DNA of 64,000 nucleotides from Muricea muricata (Eukaryota > Cnidaria > Anthozoa > Malacalcyonacea > Plexauridae), in assembly GCA_963855995.1 (NCBI GenBank), contig OY979725.1, positions 9,138,883 through 9,202,882 of the forward strand, read 5' to 3'. Below, in pieces: positions 34,601-39,058 of the stretch (positions are counted from its first letter, which is position 1; each line of letters begins with the position of its first letter). Position numbers and translations under genes: made by a program. Under the pieces are notes generated by a model, which saw only the letters and a list, made by a program, of their open reading frames with translations, was not told where the DNA came from and did not search any database.

Positions 34601-35347
34601 ATTATAAATAATACATAAAAAAATTTTCTCCTCGTGTAGCGAAATTCCTCGCCACAGGAGCTTGGGACGAGCCAAAGTGCCCTTCTAAATCCGACATTTC
34701 GTGGAGGCAAAATTTTTTACTGAGAAAAGATAGAAGTGCGCACTCTATGTCTTTTAATTCTATGGCTCAGACCTGTTCCGAACAAGGGCCCCAAGTCGAC
34801 AGGACCCCTTGTCAGGCTATAAGCCAGTAAGGAATCGTTACGAGGACTCTCATGATTTCGTTTTTATCGTTAGAATACGGTAAAGTCTCCCCCAAAGCCT
34901 AGGGCTAGGATGTGGCATTTAGAGAATATATGTAAACGTTCTCCAGGCAGGGGCATGCCTTTCTGCACTTTTTATGCTTGTGTTTTTTGGCATTCGTTAT
35001 AGAGCTCCGTAAAATTACTGTCACACGCTGCAATTTTCCTCGCAATTTGCAACGCAATTCTACCGTTAAGACATGTTAATTGATGAAGAATGATTGATAT
35101 GGGAAGAAGCAACAGCAAAATGTAACGAAGGAGCGTATTTATCATTTCAACACCTCTCAAAAGTATAATTTCGTTGAAAATTGCAATAAAAATTGCAGCG
35201 TGTAGCAGTGCCCTTAAACCTTGGCCCTGTTTAAAATCGACATCGACTGATGTGCAGTTGAATTTCCTTTGACTTCAGGCTGAATCAAACGACGTTCGTA
35301 TTGGAACTGCAAATCAAAGAGCCCGACAAATTCTGCAAAATGCGTAA
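1619..35347 (+). CDS. SNAP25: SNAP-25/SNAP-23 family t-SNARE, whole spliced gene (8 coding exons)
   Basis: Qb/Qc-SNARE that pairs with syntaxin and a vesicle R-SNARE to drive membrane fusion at the plasma membrane. Coding exons are 1619-1690, 30675-30716, 31729-31895, 32477-32553, 33101-33161, 33446-33490, 33796-33895 and 35279-35347. All borders are AG/GT and phases match, giving 210 residues against about 206 in the family. The first SNARE motif spans roughly residues 15-82 with its central glutamine at Q53. A cysteine cluster (84, 85, 88, 90) suits palmitoylation. The second SNARE motif spans roughly 141-204 with its central glutamine at Q178. Residues 120-140 form a Gly/Arg-rich linker. 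The intron after exon 1 is about 29 kb and carries nested genes and transposons. SNAP-25 and SNAP-23 cannot be told apart from sequence alone; the family assignment is firm. Confidence 0.93.
1842..1925 (-). repeat. tRNA-derived SINE-like fragment
   Basis: Read on the minus strand it contains a TAGCTGAGCATTG segment resembling an A box. About 35 bases later comes GGGTTTGATTCCTGC, resembling a B box/T arm. The cloverleaf is imperfect, so a degenerate SINE head is more likely than a functional tRNA. Confidence 0.4.
2196..2657. mobile_element. MITE with terminal inverted repeats
   Basis: The ends are inverted repeats: agaccctgtttacacta at 2196 and tgtgtaaacagggtct ending 2657. The direct repeat TATTT flanks both sides (2191-2195, 2658-2662). 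The motif tttacac/gtgtaaa recurs internally. There is no coding capacity. The superfamily is not assigned. Confidence 0.75.
2663..4322. other. SNAP-25 intron 1, no gene seen
   Basis: No exon or ORF of recognisable type. Contains G-runs at 3477-3486 and 3887-3905 (19 consecutive G); otherwise AT-rich intron sequence. Confidence 0.6.
4323..5165 (-). CDS. CmcI-like SAM-dependent methyltransferase, copy A
   Basis: Intronless ORF of 280 codons plus stop. It resembles the CmcI/cephalosporin hydroxylase family, which also contains rhamnosyl O-methyltransferases: Rossmann-fold, SAM-binding enzymes with a catalytic metal. Visible motifs: [10 protein letters not shown] (SAM motif I, residues 107-116), YSMDLDP (135-141), EDAH (186-189, probable acidic metal ligands) and VVEDTGP (210-216). 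There is no signal peptide or membrane segment. By hand count it matches copy C at 247 of 280 residues. It is divergent from and head-to-head with copy B, 1.24 kb apart, and nested antisense in SNAP-25 intron 1. It is visibly richer in G+C than the surrounding intron. The substrate is unknown; the family is mainly bacterial, so acquisition by transfer is inferred, not shown. Confidence 0.85.
   Translation of the reverse strand: MSQSPSTADSNVYVKGEKYVPPFANEPESYREFRANQELIRNEMLSSEKRFQRISEREQRTDVPLQTRQNTSIGRNLVRYRGFDVCKSPVDFVLYHQLFDMVKPKTVIELGTLSGGMAIWMADTLGLLGVESHIYSMDLDPSNRSEIVNKLKPKNVTFLQGDSYQIEKTFTDEFLKSLPHPWVFIEDAHCNVDGVLEYFHRYLEVGDYMVVEDTGPDIPKELGMFMGKLGPYVPMGPKQLQCLHQFLRDHEEFYAIDTFLNDLFGYNCSWHWDAFIRRMK
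5166..6405. promoter_or_regulatory. Shared 5' region between divergent methyltransferase copies A and B
   Basis: Gene-free, very AT-rich. Any promoters for both copies must be here. Segment 5750-6115 recurs at 14890-15335, and 6117-6240 recurs at 27415-27540, upstream of copy C. The last 150 bases before the copy B start are conserved before copy C and include a cacgtgac E-box-like site at about 6240. No TATA box or start site can be assigned with certainty. Confidence 0.5.
6406..7248 (+). CDS. CmcI-like SAM-dependent methyltransferase, copy B
   Basis: Intronless, 280 residues, starting at the ATG in gcaaaatgtcgcaag. An in-frame extension upstream has no ATG, and this ATG aligns with the starts of copies A and C. 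The same motifs are present: ELGTLSGG (109-116), SMDLDP (136-141), GD (161-162), EDAH (186-189), VVEDTGP (210-216). It differs from copy C at 18 of 280 residues by hand count, and most changes avoid these motifs (S185 replaces V or I just before EDAH). The open frame suggests a functional gene. Its 3' flank matches that of copy C for about 100 bp, then is interrupted by inserted DNA until about 13885. Confidence 0.87.
   Translation: MSQDPPSAVSDVYVKGEKYVPPFANEPESYKELRAKQELKRNELLSSARRFQRVSEREDRTDVPLQTRQNRSSGKYLARYRGFDICKSPEDFVLYHELFDMVKPKTVIELGTLSGGMAIWMADTLGLLGVESHIYSMDLDPSNRSEIVNKLKPENVTFLQGDSYQIEKTFTDEFLKSLPHPWVFSEDAHANLDGVLEYFHRYLEVGDYMVVEDTGPDTIKECGMFMGNEGTYIQVGPKPLQCLRQFLRDHEEFYAIDSFLNDLFGYNCSWHWDGFIRRMK
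7249..7864. other. 3' flank of copy B, then unassigned intron sequence
   Basis: The first ~100 bp match the 3' flank of copy C (29372-29462). The rest is AT-rich without a recognised feature. No clear polyadenylation site was assigned, although aataaa-like strings occur. Confidence 0.5.
7865..8790. repeat. Degenerate tandem/dispersed repeat region
   Basis: A unit of roughly 100-130 bp recurs with much variation. Its hallmarks are tctatagctgacat, ttaattgggcagaacatgaa and tttgtaatattttttacttt (near 7865, 7965, 8040, 8640 and 8764). A second internal duplication, ttttcaattgacattgccaa, occurs at 8325 and 8405. The same family resumes at 12809, so element 8798-12735 sits inside this array. Confidence 0.7.
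9481..9748. mobile_element. Nested hairpin MITE
   Basis: The arms acagctatttcaaaaaatgt (from 9481) and its inverted match ending near 9748 pair over about 65 bp, including an aaaacataaaacctta/taagattttatgttttt core. It lies in the part of element 8798-12735 that has no counterpart on the right side. Confidence 0.65.
9894..10651 (+). repeat. Left arm of 758-bp inverted repeat
   Basis: Every base p pairs with base 22449-p of the right arm, with no indel seen and only a few substitutions. The start (atgacgtacaatatccgcc) and end (aaaatcatttt) match the right arm exactly. The near identity implies a recent duplication or gene conversion. Confidence 0.93.
10318..10401 (+). CDS. Gene-start-like exon in left arm (28 codons plus donor)
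   Basis: The sequence aagATGGCGGCC matches the start-codon context of many animal genes with short leaders (TISU-like). It opens 28 codons, starting [20 protein letters not shown], that end at AAG followed by the donor gtatttg at 10402. The length, phase 0 and splice donor look like a captured first exon. I do not recognise the protein and found no second exon in the spacer. It may be a pseudo-exon. Confidence 0.45.
10652..11797. other. Spacer of the fold-back element
   Basis: 1146 bp between the arms, AT-rich, with a G-rich patch at about 11141-11162. No ORF, transposase or exon is recognised. Confidence 0.6.
11798..12555 (-). repeat. Right arm of 758-bp inverted repeat
   Basis: Reverse complement of 9894-10651. 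Two amino-acid differences are seen between the arms in the longest shared open frame (I to M, Q to R), which shows how slight the divergence is. Confidence 0.93.
12048..12131 (-). CDS. Gene-start-like exon in right arm (mirror copy)
   Basis: Mirror image of the exon at 10318-10401, with the same ATGGCGGCC context, 28 codons and gtatttg donor on the minus strand. The two copies point towards each other. If both promoters worked, transcription would converge on the spacer. Confidence 0.45.
12742..12808. mobile_element. 67-bp mini hairpin element
   Basis: The perfect 17-bp ends cctaggtagcccaaaat and attttgggctacctagg enclose about 33 bp. TAATAG occurs on both sides (12736-12741 and 12811 onward), a possible target duplication. 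It lies right beside element 8798-12735. Confidence 0.7.
12809..13150. repeat. Continuation of the ctatagctgac repeat array
   Basis: Repeats of tttggggtctatagctaaca, cactcgttgc(a/c)atttgaagtcgga and gcgtttgtaatatttc match the array left of 8790. This supports an insertion having split it. Confidence 0.65.
13921..14172. mobile_element. 252-bp hAT-like MITE
   Basis: The ends are cagggtgttagctgg (13921) and ccagctaacaccctg (ending 14172), flanked by GACAT on both sides (13916-13920, 14173-14177). The paralogous sequence downstream of copy C (about 29503-29525) reads straight through gacatgtc without the element, which acts as an empty site. Confidence 0.8.
14372..14467. mobile_element. Small hairpin with telomere-like loop
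   Basis: The ends caattatagaatacttggcca and its near-inverted match near 14446-14467 enclose gattagggttagggtttggg, resembling the TTAGGG animal telomere repeat. The paralogous flank of copy C lacks it. Confidence 0.7.
14890..15335. repeat. Displaced 5' flank of methyltransferase copy C
   Basis: Matches 5750-6115 upstream of copy B, for example the shared aactaggatgccaaaaggta and gcgaggtgctgccatattaa. The match continues at 27415, upstream of copy C. About 12 kb was therefore inserted between 15335 and 27415. Confidence 0.75.
16030..16096. repeat. AT microsatellite
   Basis: Runs of (AT)n with two interspersed cacaata strings. Confidence 0.95.
16946..17072. mobile_element. Hairpin MITE
   Basis: Arms atagacctcctcagcttgca and aaattaacccatttcagatc pair with gatctaagatgggttaattt and the gagctgagcagatctat end. 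The loop is about 30 bp. A related end, gaggaggtctatt, occurs near 36580. Confidence 0.7.
17700..18272 (-). repeat. Interspersed repeat family R1, copy 1
   Basis: Reverse-oriented copy of the repeats at 49130-49720 and 57331-57740. Shared marks are a terminal hairpin (ctccgcctgcccgtaggg on the minus strand), a gataccgctg block, caatttctagc and the agcgtgtttccgtcatttt segment. It has no conserved reading frame, so it is a non-coding interspersed repeat of unknown class. Confidence 0.8.
18401..18487. repeat. Two-copy 43-bp tandem repeat
   Basis: The unit ttgaaaa(t/c)aaatatacga and following catttcgtcgtat is present twice. Confidence 0.85.
18666..18748. mobile_element. Hairpin element
   Basis: gcaggatatgaggaatt at the left and aattcctcatatcctgc at the right pair, with a second inner pairing ggtttgtg/cacaaacc. 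The loop is about 11 bp. Confidence 0.7.
19091..19226 (-). repeat. Gypsy-1 3' LTR
   Basis: 136 bp, matching 27041-27176 over its whole length with about ten differences or small changes. It begins TG and ends CA in plus orientation. Confidence 0.75.
19757..20130 (-). pseudogene. Gypsy-1 integrase C-terminal half
   Basis: The minus-strand frame includes [11 protein letters not shown] and [20 protein letters not shown], the conserved region after the third catalytic residue of Ty3/gypsy integrases. Its upstream part lies at 22270-22543; the insertion of Gypsy-2 separates them. A leftward acidic tail (SSSEEEEK near 19570-19600) is likely the end of pol. Confidence 0.85.
20131..20237 (+). repeat. 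Gypsy-2 5' LTR
   Basis: 107 bp. It includes the internal palindrome acgtgatacacgtgacac and differs from the 3' LTR at about seven positions. It is followed by atggcgacgagga, where a tRNA primer site is expected. Confidence 0.9.
20301..20879 (+). pseudogene. Gypsy-2 gag, truncated
   Basis: Starts at ATG 20301 ([20 protein letters not shown]). It contains the retrotransposon gag domain pattern [11 protein letters not shown], near residue 80 [11 protein letters not shown], and [20 protein letters not shown]. The last residues after about 20820 are read out of frame from pol. No zinc knuckle remains. It would form the capsid-like particle in an intact element. Confidence 0.85.
20828..21453 (+). 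pseudogene. Gypsy-2 pol fragment: RNase H end and integrase zinc-binding domain
   Basis: [15 protein letters not shown] and [11 protein letters not shown] mark the end of the RNase H region. Further on, [11 protein letters not shown] and CIPCQAN form the HHCC zinc-binding domain of integrase. The frame starts inside the deletion junction near 20820, so there is no real start codon. Confidence 0.85.
21428..21995 (+). pseudogene. Gypsy-2 integrase C-terminal fragments
   Basis: Two frames (to 21664 and from 21672) hold [20 protein letters not shown], the block with the third catalytic residue of integrase, followed by a [23 protein letters not shown]-binding domain. A frame break lies near 21665. 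The first catalytic Asp residues are missing. Confidence 0.8.
22163..22269 (+). repeat. Gypsy-2 3' LTR
   Basis: 107-bp match of the 5' LTR, preceded by the purine stretch gtaagggaggga, a plausible polypurine tract. Confidence 0.9.
22270..23568 (-). pseudogene. Gypsy-1 pol: RNase H and integrase N-terminal/core, broken frames
   Basis: Frames 22706-23569, 22500-22709 and 22270-22543 on the minus strand together cover RNase H ([35 protein letters not shown]), the integrase zinc domain ([20 protein letters not shown]) and core ([21 protein letters not shown]). Frame shifts occur near 22710 and 22540. The integrase continues at 20130 beyond the Gypsy-2 insertion. Confidence 0.85.
23569..23971. 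mobile_element. 403-bp near-perfect hairpin element
   Basis: Two arms of about 190 bp start at atttgcatgttagactaac and end with its reverse complement. The loop is only about 20-25 bp. It interrupts the reverse transcriptase/RNase H junction of Gypsy-1, so it inserted later. It has no coding capacity and no clear target duplication. Confidence 0.85.
23972..25496 (-). pseudogene. Gypsy-1 protease and reverse transcriptase
   Basis: On the minus strand: a degenerate zinc knuckle ([14 protein letters not shown], second Cys changed to Tyr), protease motif [12 protein letters not shown], then reverse transcriptase motifs [12 protein letters not shown] and [13 protein letters not shown]. The usual Asp-Asp pair reads IAEDII, so the first catalytic Asp is Glu here. 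In-frame TGA at 24408-24410. The thumb region [11 protein letters not shown] follows. A nonfunctional relic. Confidence 0.9.
25497..25697 (-). pseudogene. Gypsy-1 gag zinc-knuckle region
   Basis: [19 protein letters not shown] fits a CCHC knuckle. An in-frame TAG lies just upstream of it, near 25561-25563. The rest of gag lies beyond the 25702-26200 insertion. Confidence 0.7.
25702..26200. mobile_element. 499-bp TTAA-flanked element
   Basis: Inverted ends agtgtttatgaaacgaaatt and its complement ending 26200. TTAA occurs directly outside both ends (25698-25701, 26201-26204). This is the target signature of piggyBac, and also of Kolobok. There is no transposase ORF, so non-autonomous. It splits the gag of Gypsy-1. 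Confidence 0.85.
26205..26734 (-). pseudogene. Gypsy-1 gag N-terminal part
   Basis: ATG at 26734 (MATALDLPI), a frameshift near 26690, then [32 protein letters not shown] and [15 protein letters not shown]. These match the gag of Gypsy-2 block for block. It ends at the TTAA element. Confidence 0.8.
26825..26994. mobile_element. 170-bp hAT-like MITE
   Basis: Inverted ends cagtagcgaagccagcccga and its complement. An exact 8-bp target duplication gtgatgat flanks it (26817-26824, 26995-27002). The CAG terminus and 8-bp duplication are typical of hAT elements. It is inserted in the leader of Gypsy-1. Confidence 0.9.
27041..27176 (-). repeat. Gypsy-1 5' LTR
   Basis: 136-bp partner of 19091-19226. 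On the minus strand the LTR/leader border carries tggcgaagagga, similar to the post-LTR sequence of Gypsy-2. Confidence 0.75.
27331..27386. repeat. Two-copy short direct repeat
   Basis: gtaacgtgcatagagccaca occurs at about 27331 and 27366. Confidence 0.8.
27729..27922. mobile_element. 194-bp MITE with telomere-like interior
   Basis: Ends caaccgatccgaacgttgta and complement of cacccgatccgaacgttgta. TCACTTT occurs on both sides (27722-27728, 27923-27929). The interior holds accctgaccctaaccctaac, resembling telomere repeats. The copy B flank lacks this element. Confidence 0.8.
28529..29371 (+). CDS. CmcI-like SAM-dependent methyltransferase, copy C
   Basis: Intronless, 280 residues from the ATG in gcaaaatgtcgcaag. 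The frame extends upstream but without ATG, and the start matches those of copies A and B. Residue map: SAM motif ELGTLSGG 109-116, SMDLDP 136-141, GD 161-162, EDAH 186-189, VVEDTGP 210-216; the C-terminus ends FIRRMK in all three copies. It is closest to copy B (262 of 280 identical by hand count). It is predicted soluble and cytosolic, with no signal peptide. Reaction partner unknown. All three frames being open suggests selection for function. Confidence 0.87.
   Translation: MSQDPLSAVSDVYVKGEKYVPPFANEPESYKELRAKQELKRNELLSSTRRFQRVSEREDRTDVPLQTRKNTSSGRYLARYRGFDICKSPVDFVLYHQLFDMVKPKTVIELGTLSGGMAIWMADTLGLLGVESHIYSMDLDPSNRSEIVNKLKPENVTFLQGDSHQIEKTFTDEFLKSLPHPWVFVEDAHANVDGVLEYFHRYLEVGDYMVVEDTGPDILKECGMFMGNEGTYVQMGPKQLQCLRRFLRDHEEFYAIDTFLNDLFGYNCSWNWDGFIRRMK
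29372..30674. other. 3' flank of copy C and end of SNAP-25 intron 1
   Basis: 29480-29870 matches 13885-14770. No exon until the acceptor tttttttttcag ending 30674. Short frames are not recognised. Confidence 0.6.
30675..30716 (+). CDS. SNAP25: SNAP-25 exon 2
   Basis: 14 codons ([14 protein letters not shown]), phase 0 at both sides, donor gtaatg. Part of the first SNARE motif. Confidence 0.93.
31050..31215. repeat. Pentanucleotide microsatellite in SNAP-25 intron 2
   Basis: Runs of (GGTGT)n followed by (GGTAT)n, about 165 bp. Intron 2 (30717-31728) also has a 17-base G-run at 31510-31526 and no other feature. Confidence 0.9.
31729..31895 (+). CDS. SNAP25: SNAP-25 exon 3
   Basis: 167 bp, residues 39-93 plus two bases. 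It holds [18 protein letters not shown] with the central-layer glutamine Q53, and the palmitoylation-type cluster CCGLCVC. Donor gtgaga. Intron 3 (31896-32476) contains no recognised feature. Confidence 0.95.
32477..32553 (+). CDS. SNAP25: SNAP-25 exon 4
   Basis: 77 bp after the acceptor tttcag, encoding the linker with KTDAYKKAY, well conserved in SNAP-25 proteins. Donor gtgaag. Intron 4 (32554-33100) holds nothing recognised. Confidence 0.92.
33101..33161 (+). CDS. SNAP25: SNAP-25 exon 5
   Basis: 61 bp, Gly/Arg-rich linker ending GGYVQR. The donor gttgca is weak, but the phase joins exactly to the next exon, giving R-VTNDARE as in the family. Intron 5 (33162-33445) is unremarkable. Confidence 0.85.
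33446..33490 (+). CDS. SNAP25: SNAP-25 exon 6
   Basis: 45 bp encoding [14 protein letters not shown], the start of the second SNARE motif. Acceptor tctag, donor gtaagt. Intron 6 (33491-33795) holds nothing recognised. Confidence 0.93.
33796..33895 (+). CDS. SNAP25: SNAP-25 exon 7
   Basis: 100 bp encoding [20 protein letters not shown] and the following [10 protein letters not shown] with the central-layer glutamine Q178. Donor gtaatg. Confidence 0.95.
33896..35278. other. SNAP-25 intron 7
   Basis: No gene. Carries the TAA-flanked element at 35013-35214 and an otherwise AT-rich sequence with the motif tgggaccatagg/tgggaccaatgg at about 34033 and 34432. Confidence 0.6.
35013..35214. mobile_element. 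Degenerate TAA-flanked MITE (same family as 52020 and 58841)
   Basis: Contains actgtcacacgctgcaattt and an inverted gcagcgtgtagcagtgccct end, with TAA outside both ends (35010-35012, 35215-35217). It shares the gcaacgcaattctac core with the copies at 52020 and 58841. Confidence 0.65.
35279..35347 (+). CDS. SNAP25: SNAP-25 last coding exon
   Basis: 22 codons, beginning [19 protein letters not shown], then TAA at 35345-35347. It finishes the second SNARE motif. A 3' untranslated region should follow; its end was not determined. Confidence 0.95.
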   Translation, partial: AESNDVRIGTANQRARQILQNA

Positions 35348-37560
35348 AAATTATACTTCATTATTGACCGTGAGAGAAATTGATTAGATATTTAAATCTT
35401 ATGATTGTGCAACTGTAATACAGCAATTACTTGCAATTGCGATTTAATTATTGTTACTGTACTTTTTCACAGTTTACAGTGTTCTCAAAATTACCCGTTG
35501 GACATTAGCCATTCGTCTTTGTAAAATATGCAACTAAAAATTCCCTATCAAAATTACTTAACTGATTGTGAAGTTCATATGGAACTATTTGGGCTTAGGC
35601 AAAAGAAAACTTGATTTGATTCTTCGCTTCGCACGAAAAAATTCAAAAAAGTTGAATCAAGTCTGTGAAAATGATATGATATGAATGACTTGATATGATA
35701 ATGATGCAAATGATATTTGCAGACTTGTGGCATGTTGTTGAATCAAGCTTGTGGATAAAAAGTCTTGATAATCAACTTGCACCTAGCCTGTTGAAAACTT
35801 GCAGCAGACTTGTTATTATCAAGCTAGTGCTCTAGCTATGTGAACGCATCTTCGTAATGGGCTTAAAGACTGCAAGGACATTAAAGTTACAAGCCTGCAA
35901 GCCTTAATAAAACAGCACCGGACATCGGACATTTGTCCGGCTTGAAAAAATCAGCTGGTTCGGTTTTGTCCGGCACAATTTTCGATAAACCGGTTGTCCG
36001 CTGGAAGATTTTAATGCCATGCACAACAAAAACTTTCCAAGCTTTTTGTAGTTGTTTTAGTACAATTGGCTGCTGGAGACAAATAGAAGAAAAACGCGCA
36101 AGTTGCAACAAGTCTGTCGTTGCAGCGACTTGATCAACAATCGGATATGAGGATTCGAAACATGTTGCAAGTTGATTATCAAAACTTTTTATCCACAGTA
36201 AGTTGTTTCAACAAGTGGGGACAAGACCTGTACGTTGCATCTTGGTGAAAATGAGAAGTTTGTTGCAATTTGTTGACCAGTTTGAACAAGCCAGTAAAAT
36301 TGACAACTTGCAACAAGTCTGTTGCGTTTTCGGCTGTGTAAATTATTCTTTATCGTTTCTGCTCTCATGATGCACAATCGACACTGCCCTTGTTTGTACT
36401 TCGTGTATTATCTTGCTTCACTGAAAGGACGAAGAGAGGCCAGGAATTCGCTGTCGTGCCACATACTTATAGATTACATGTTAATTGCGAATTTGAGGTC
36501 ATGTGGCCTGAAATGGCTTACTTTTATTGGTTGTTCAGAAATCTTTGGTCTGAAATAGTTTAGTTTTTTTACGCGTAGCATGAGGAGGTCTATTAATGCC
36601 AACACCGGTTTGTGTTGAGTACACTGGTTTAATAATTATTCTAATTAGCGCTATGTATTTTTTTATGATTCATGCACGTTTTGACTACATAGATTAATTG
36701 GGATTGTTAGTCAATAAATTTTAGCTTTTATTGCTATGTATATTAGCTAAGCAGTGTAACACGGCTGTTGTAATACATTAATCTATTAAATTATTAGAGT
36801 GGACTCTATGCGTCCGTGCGTGTATTTCTTCATTTGAAATGTTGTCTTGATTGTCTTGATTTTCAGTTAGTTGTATTGTGTGTATCATTAATCTTTACCT
36901 AAGATATTCCCAAGTTAATTTGCCAGTCCAATGACATAGAAATTAAATATTGCACCGAGTGCCTGTATATTTGTTTTTTTGCAGGTAGCAAAAAAAATTG
37001 CAGCTAGCCCTGTGTGGTTCAAACTTGCCCACTTTGCTTGAATTAGTCAAACCACATAACACTTGTTAGTTGCGACCAAGGATCTCAGTTAGCTTCAGGC
37101 ACTTGCAGGCAGTGCCGCTGCCTAGGATCCCAACATTTGACAGGCATGTTGCAGCCTGTACCTTACCATCTGGTCCACCAGCTTCATCTAAACAGTCATG
37201 TGTACACTGTGTATTCGTATATTTTTAAAATTACTTTGTTTCAAAAAAACAATACACGTGATGTCATTAACGAACAGACCACATTAAGGCAAATTGCTTA
37301 GTTCGTCTCAAACAACTCGGGTTTGGTAAAACAATTAGCTTGTCTAGGGCTTGTTAGAAAAATATGTACAAGTATAATTCGTAATGAAACTTGCTGTGTT
37401 CAGCTTCGACTTATGAAAAGACATTGATGGACAAAGCTGCCTAGTATGTATATGTTTATGACAATTCCTGAAGGGAGGACATATTCTCATTTTCCCGGCA
37501 GGAATCTTGACTCCCATTCCCATTTTGTTTTTTTTCTGATTAATCCCATAGCAGTGCCAT
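35348..37560. other. Downstream of SNAP-25, no gene seen
   Basis: Holds a decayed inverted repeat (cttgtggataaaaagtcttg near 35750 against cttttgataatcaacttgca-type sequence near 36163-36203, reverse oriented) and many cttgcaacaagtctgttg-like strings. The rest is AT-rich and unrecognised. Confidence 0.5.
35744..36203. mobile_element. Inverted-repeat element with cttgcaacaagt motifs
   Basis: About 40-bp arms (35744-35785 and 36163-36203) in inverted order. The inner sequence is unremarkable. Boundaries uncertain. Confidence 0.5.
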
Positions 37561-37624
37561 CCTCGTACCCAGGGCCTTTCTGCTAAGCGCACCCTCGCCC
37601 AACAGAAAGGCCCTGGGACGAGGT
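37561..37624. mobile_element. Short hairpin, cctcgtacccagggcctttc ends
   Basis: The left arm cctcgtacccagggcctttc and right arm gaaaggccctgggacgagg pair over about 20 bp around a 20-bp loop. Confidence 0.7.
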
Positions 37625-37631
37625 TGGTCCA

Positions 37632-37958
37632 GTGCATGCACAATCTCGTACCCAGAGCAATGCCTGTTCGCGGGTTAGGCTGGCATTGGCTCTGGGGAAA
37701 CGGAATGAACTGCGTATGTTTTCGTACGCGCTCACTTAATGCGCATGCTCTCCACTAATAGGCTATGCTTTATTTATTCGGGCTCAACTGTTGTATTTAT
37801 GATTATTTTGCTGGAAATAAAGCATAGCCTATTAGTAGAGAGCATGCGCATTAAGTGAGCGCGTATGAAATCATACGCTGTTCATTCCGTTTCCCCAGAG
37901 CCAATGCCAGCCTAACCCGCGAACAGGCATTGCTCTGGGTACGAGATTGGTGCATGCG
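37632..37958. mobile_element. 327-bp fold-back element
   Basis: Arms of about 140 bp starting gtgcatgcacaatctcgtac. Inner ends aataggctatgctttat / ataaagcatagcctatt flank a ~40-bp loop. The arms are nearly identical, GC-rich at their outer half. The outer string ctcgtacccag is shared with the hairpin just to the left. Confidence 0.85.
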
Positions 37959-38542
37959 TGGAATCCCATTTCCCAGCCGAAAATAGGCAATTCCCAGCTT
38001 CCATTTTACCATTTCAGAGTTCTTAATTTTGTCATTCAATTTTCTTATATTAGAGTGTTTAGTTAAGTACAATATTCGTTATATTTATTCCAAGGGCAAT
38101 AAAAGGCAACAAGGATCATAAAAGGTAGAAATATGAAGGAAAAAGTCATAAATCACAAATCCGACATTTCGAACAAAAACGTTTCGTTGGGAAGTCAAAT
38201 TCTGTTTGTATTGTTTCGATAGCGAAAGATCCTGTTTTTTGTGTGCTTTTCGCTTTACTACCGACACTGGCAGCGTTAGTTCGAGATGTAATAAACCATT
38301 CGGACAGTTTTACCATGATTCGTTTCACCACCAGACCCCCGATTTTCCTTTCCTCTCCTCCTCTCCCCCTCCGGCTTTCCTATGTCCTATCTCTTTCCAG
38401 TTGCTCGGGGTTGATCGACTTGATTGCGTACAGCGTCGGTTGCCTGTCGGAAGTTCGCAAATTTTTTTCTTCTCAATTCTCAAAGCAAAAGCGAAGTTCT
38501 GATTTCTTCAAGATATCGAAGCAATCCTGCCTTTATTACAAG
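37959..38542 (+). other. Possible exon-bearing region with donor at 38543
   Basis: An open plus-strand frame runs from about 38243 to the donor gtaatatg at 38543 in phase 0, matching the phase of the exon-like piece at 38949. No ATG is convincing and the amino-acid sequence is not recognised. The sequence from this donor on recurs at about 58150. Possible 5' end of an unknown gene. Confidence 0.25.
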
Positions 38543-38948
38543 GTAATATGCTTTATTTTTTATCAGTAGTTGTAGTAGAGTATCTAGATCTCAAATGTAG
38601 TTGAGTTTTGTGAGCAATCAGGCTGAATTTAGCGAAATATTTGAACATACAAAGTTTGTACTTCGCACGTGTGAAATCTTCGTCTTTGCCACGTCACCAG
38701 CCACATATTGGAAAAGGCCTATGGTCGATTATCGAAGTAAAAACCTCAATTTATATTAAATCTATCGTTAGTTTTTATGCTTGGTCCTAGGAAAACTGAA
38801 AAGGTCTCGCAAATAAATAAAGCATTAACATTCCAGCAAAGTTTTTGTATTTTTGAGCTGTAATGCTATGTTACAAATTAAGAGGCAATATTTCTCATTC
38901 CCATCCATTTAACCACAGTGTGATTTAATTTCGTAATTGATTTGACAG

Positions 38949-39058
38949 AACCAAATAAGCTATTTGATAGCGGATTCTGATGATTCTTACCAAGATGACT
39001 GGACAGATTCCTACCAAGTTAACTCAACAGAAGGGTCACTCGAGTTCGAACCTTTAAG
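38949..39058 (+). CDS. Candidate exon, unknown protein
   Basis: Flanked by acceptor tttgacag and donor gtgtgt. The 110 bp are open in one frame, giving NQISYLIADSDDSYQDDWTD then SYQVNSTEGSLEFEPLR, an acidic and polar stretch. No match was seen in the duplicate unit near 58-60 kb. Prediction only. Confidence 0.3.
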
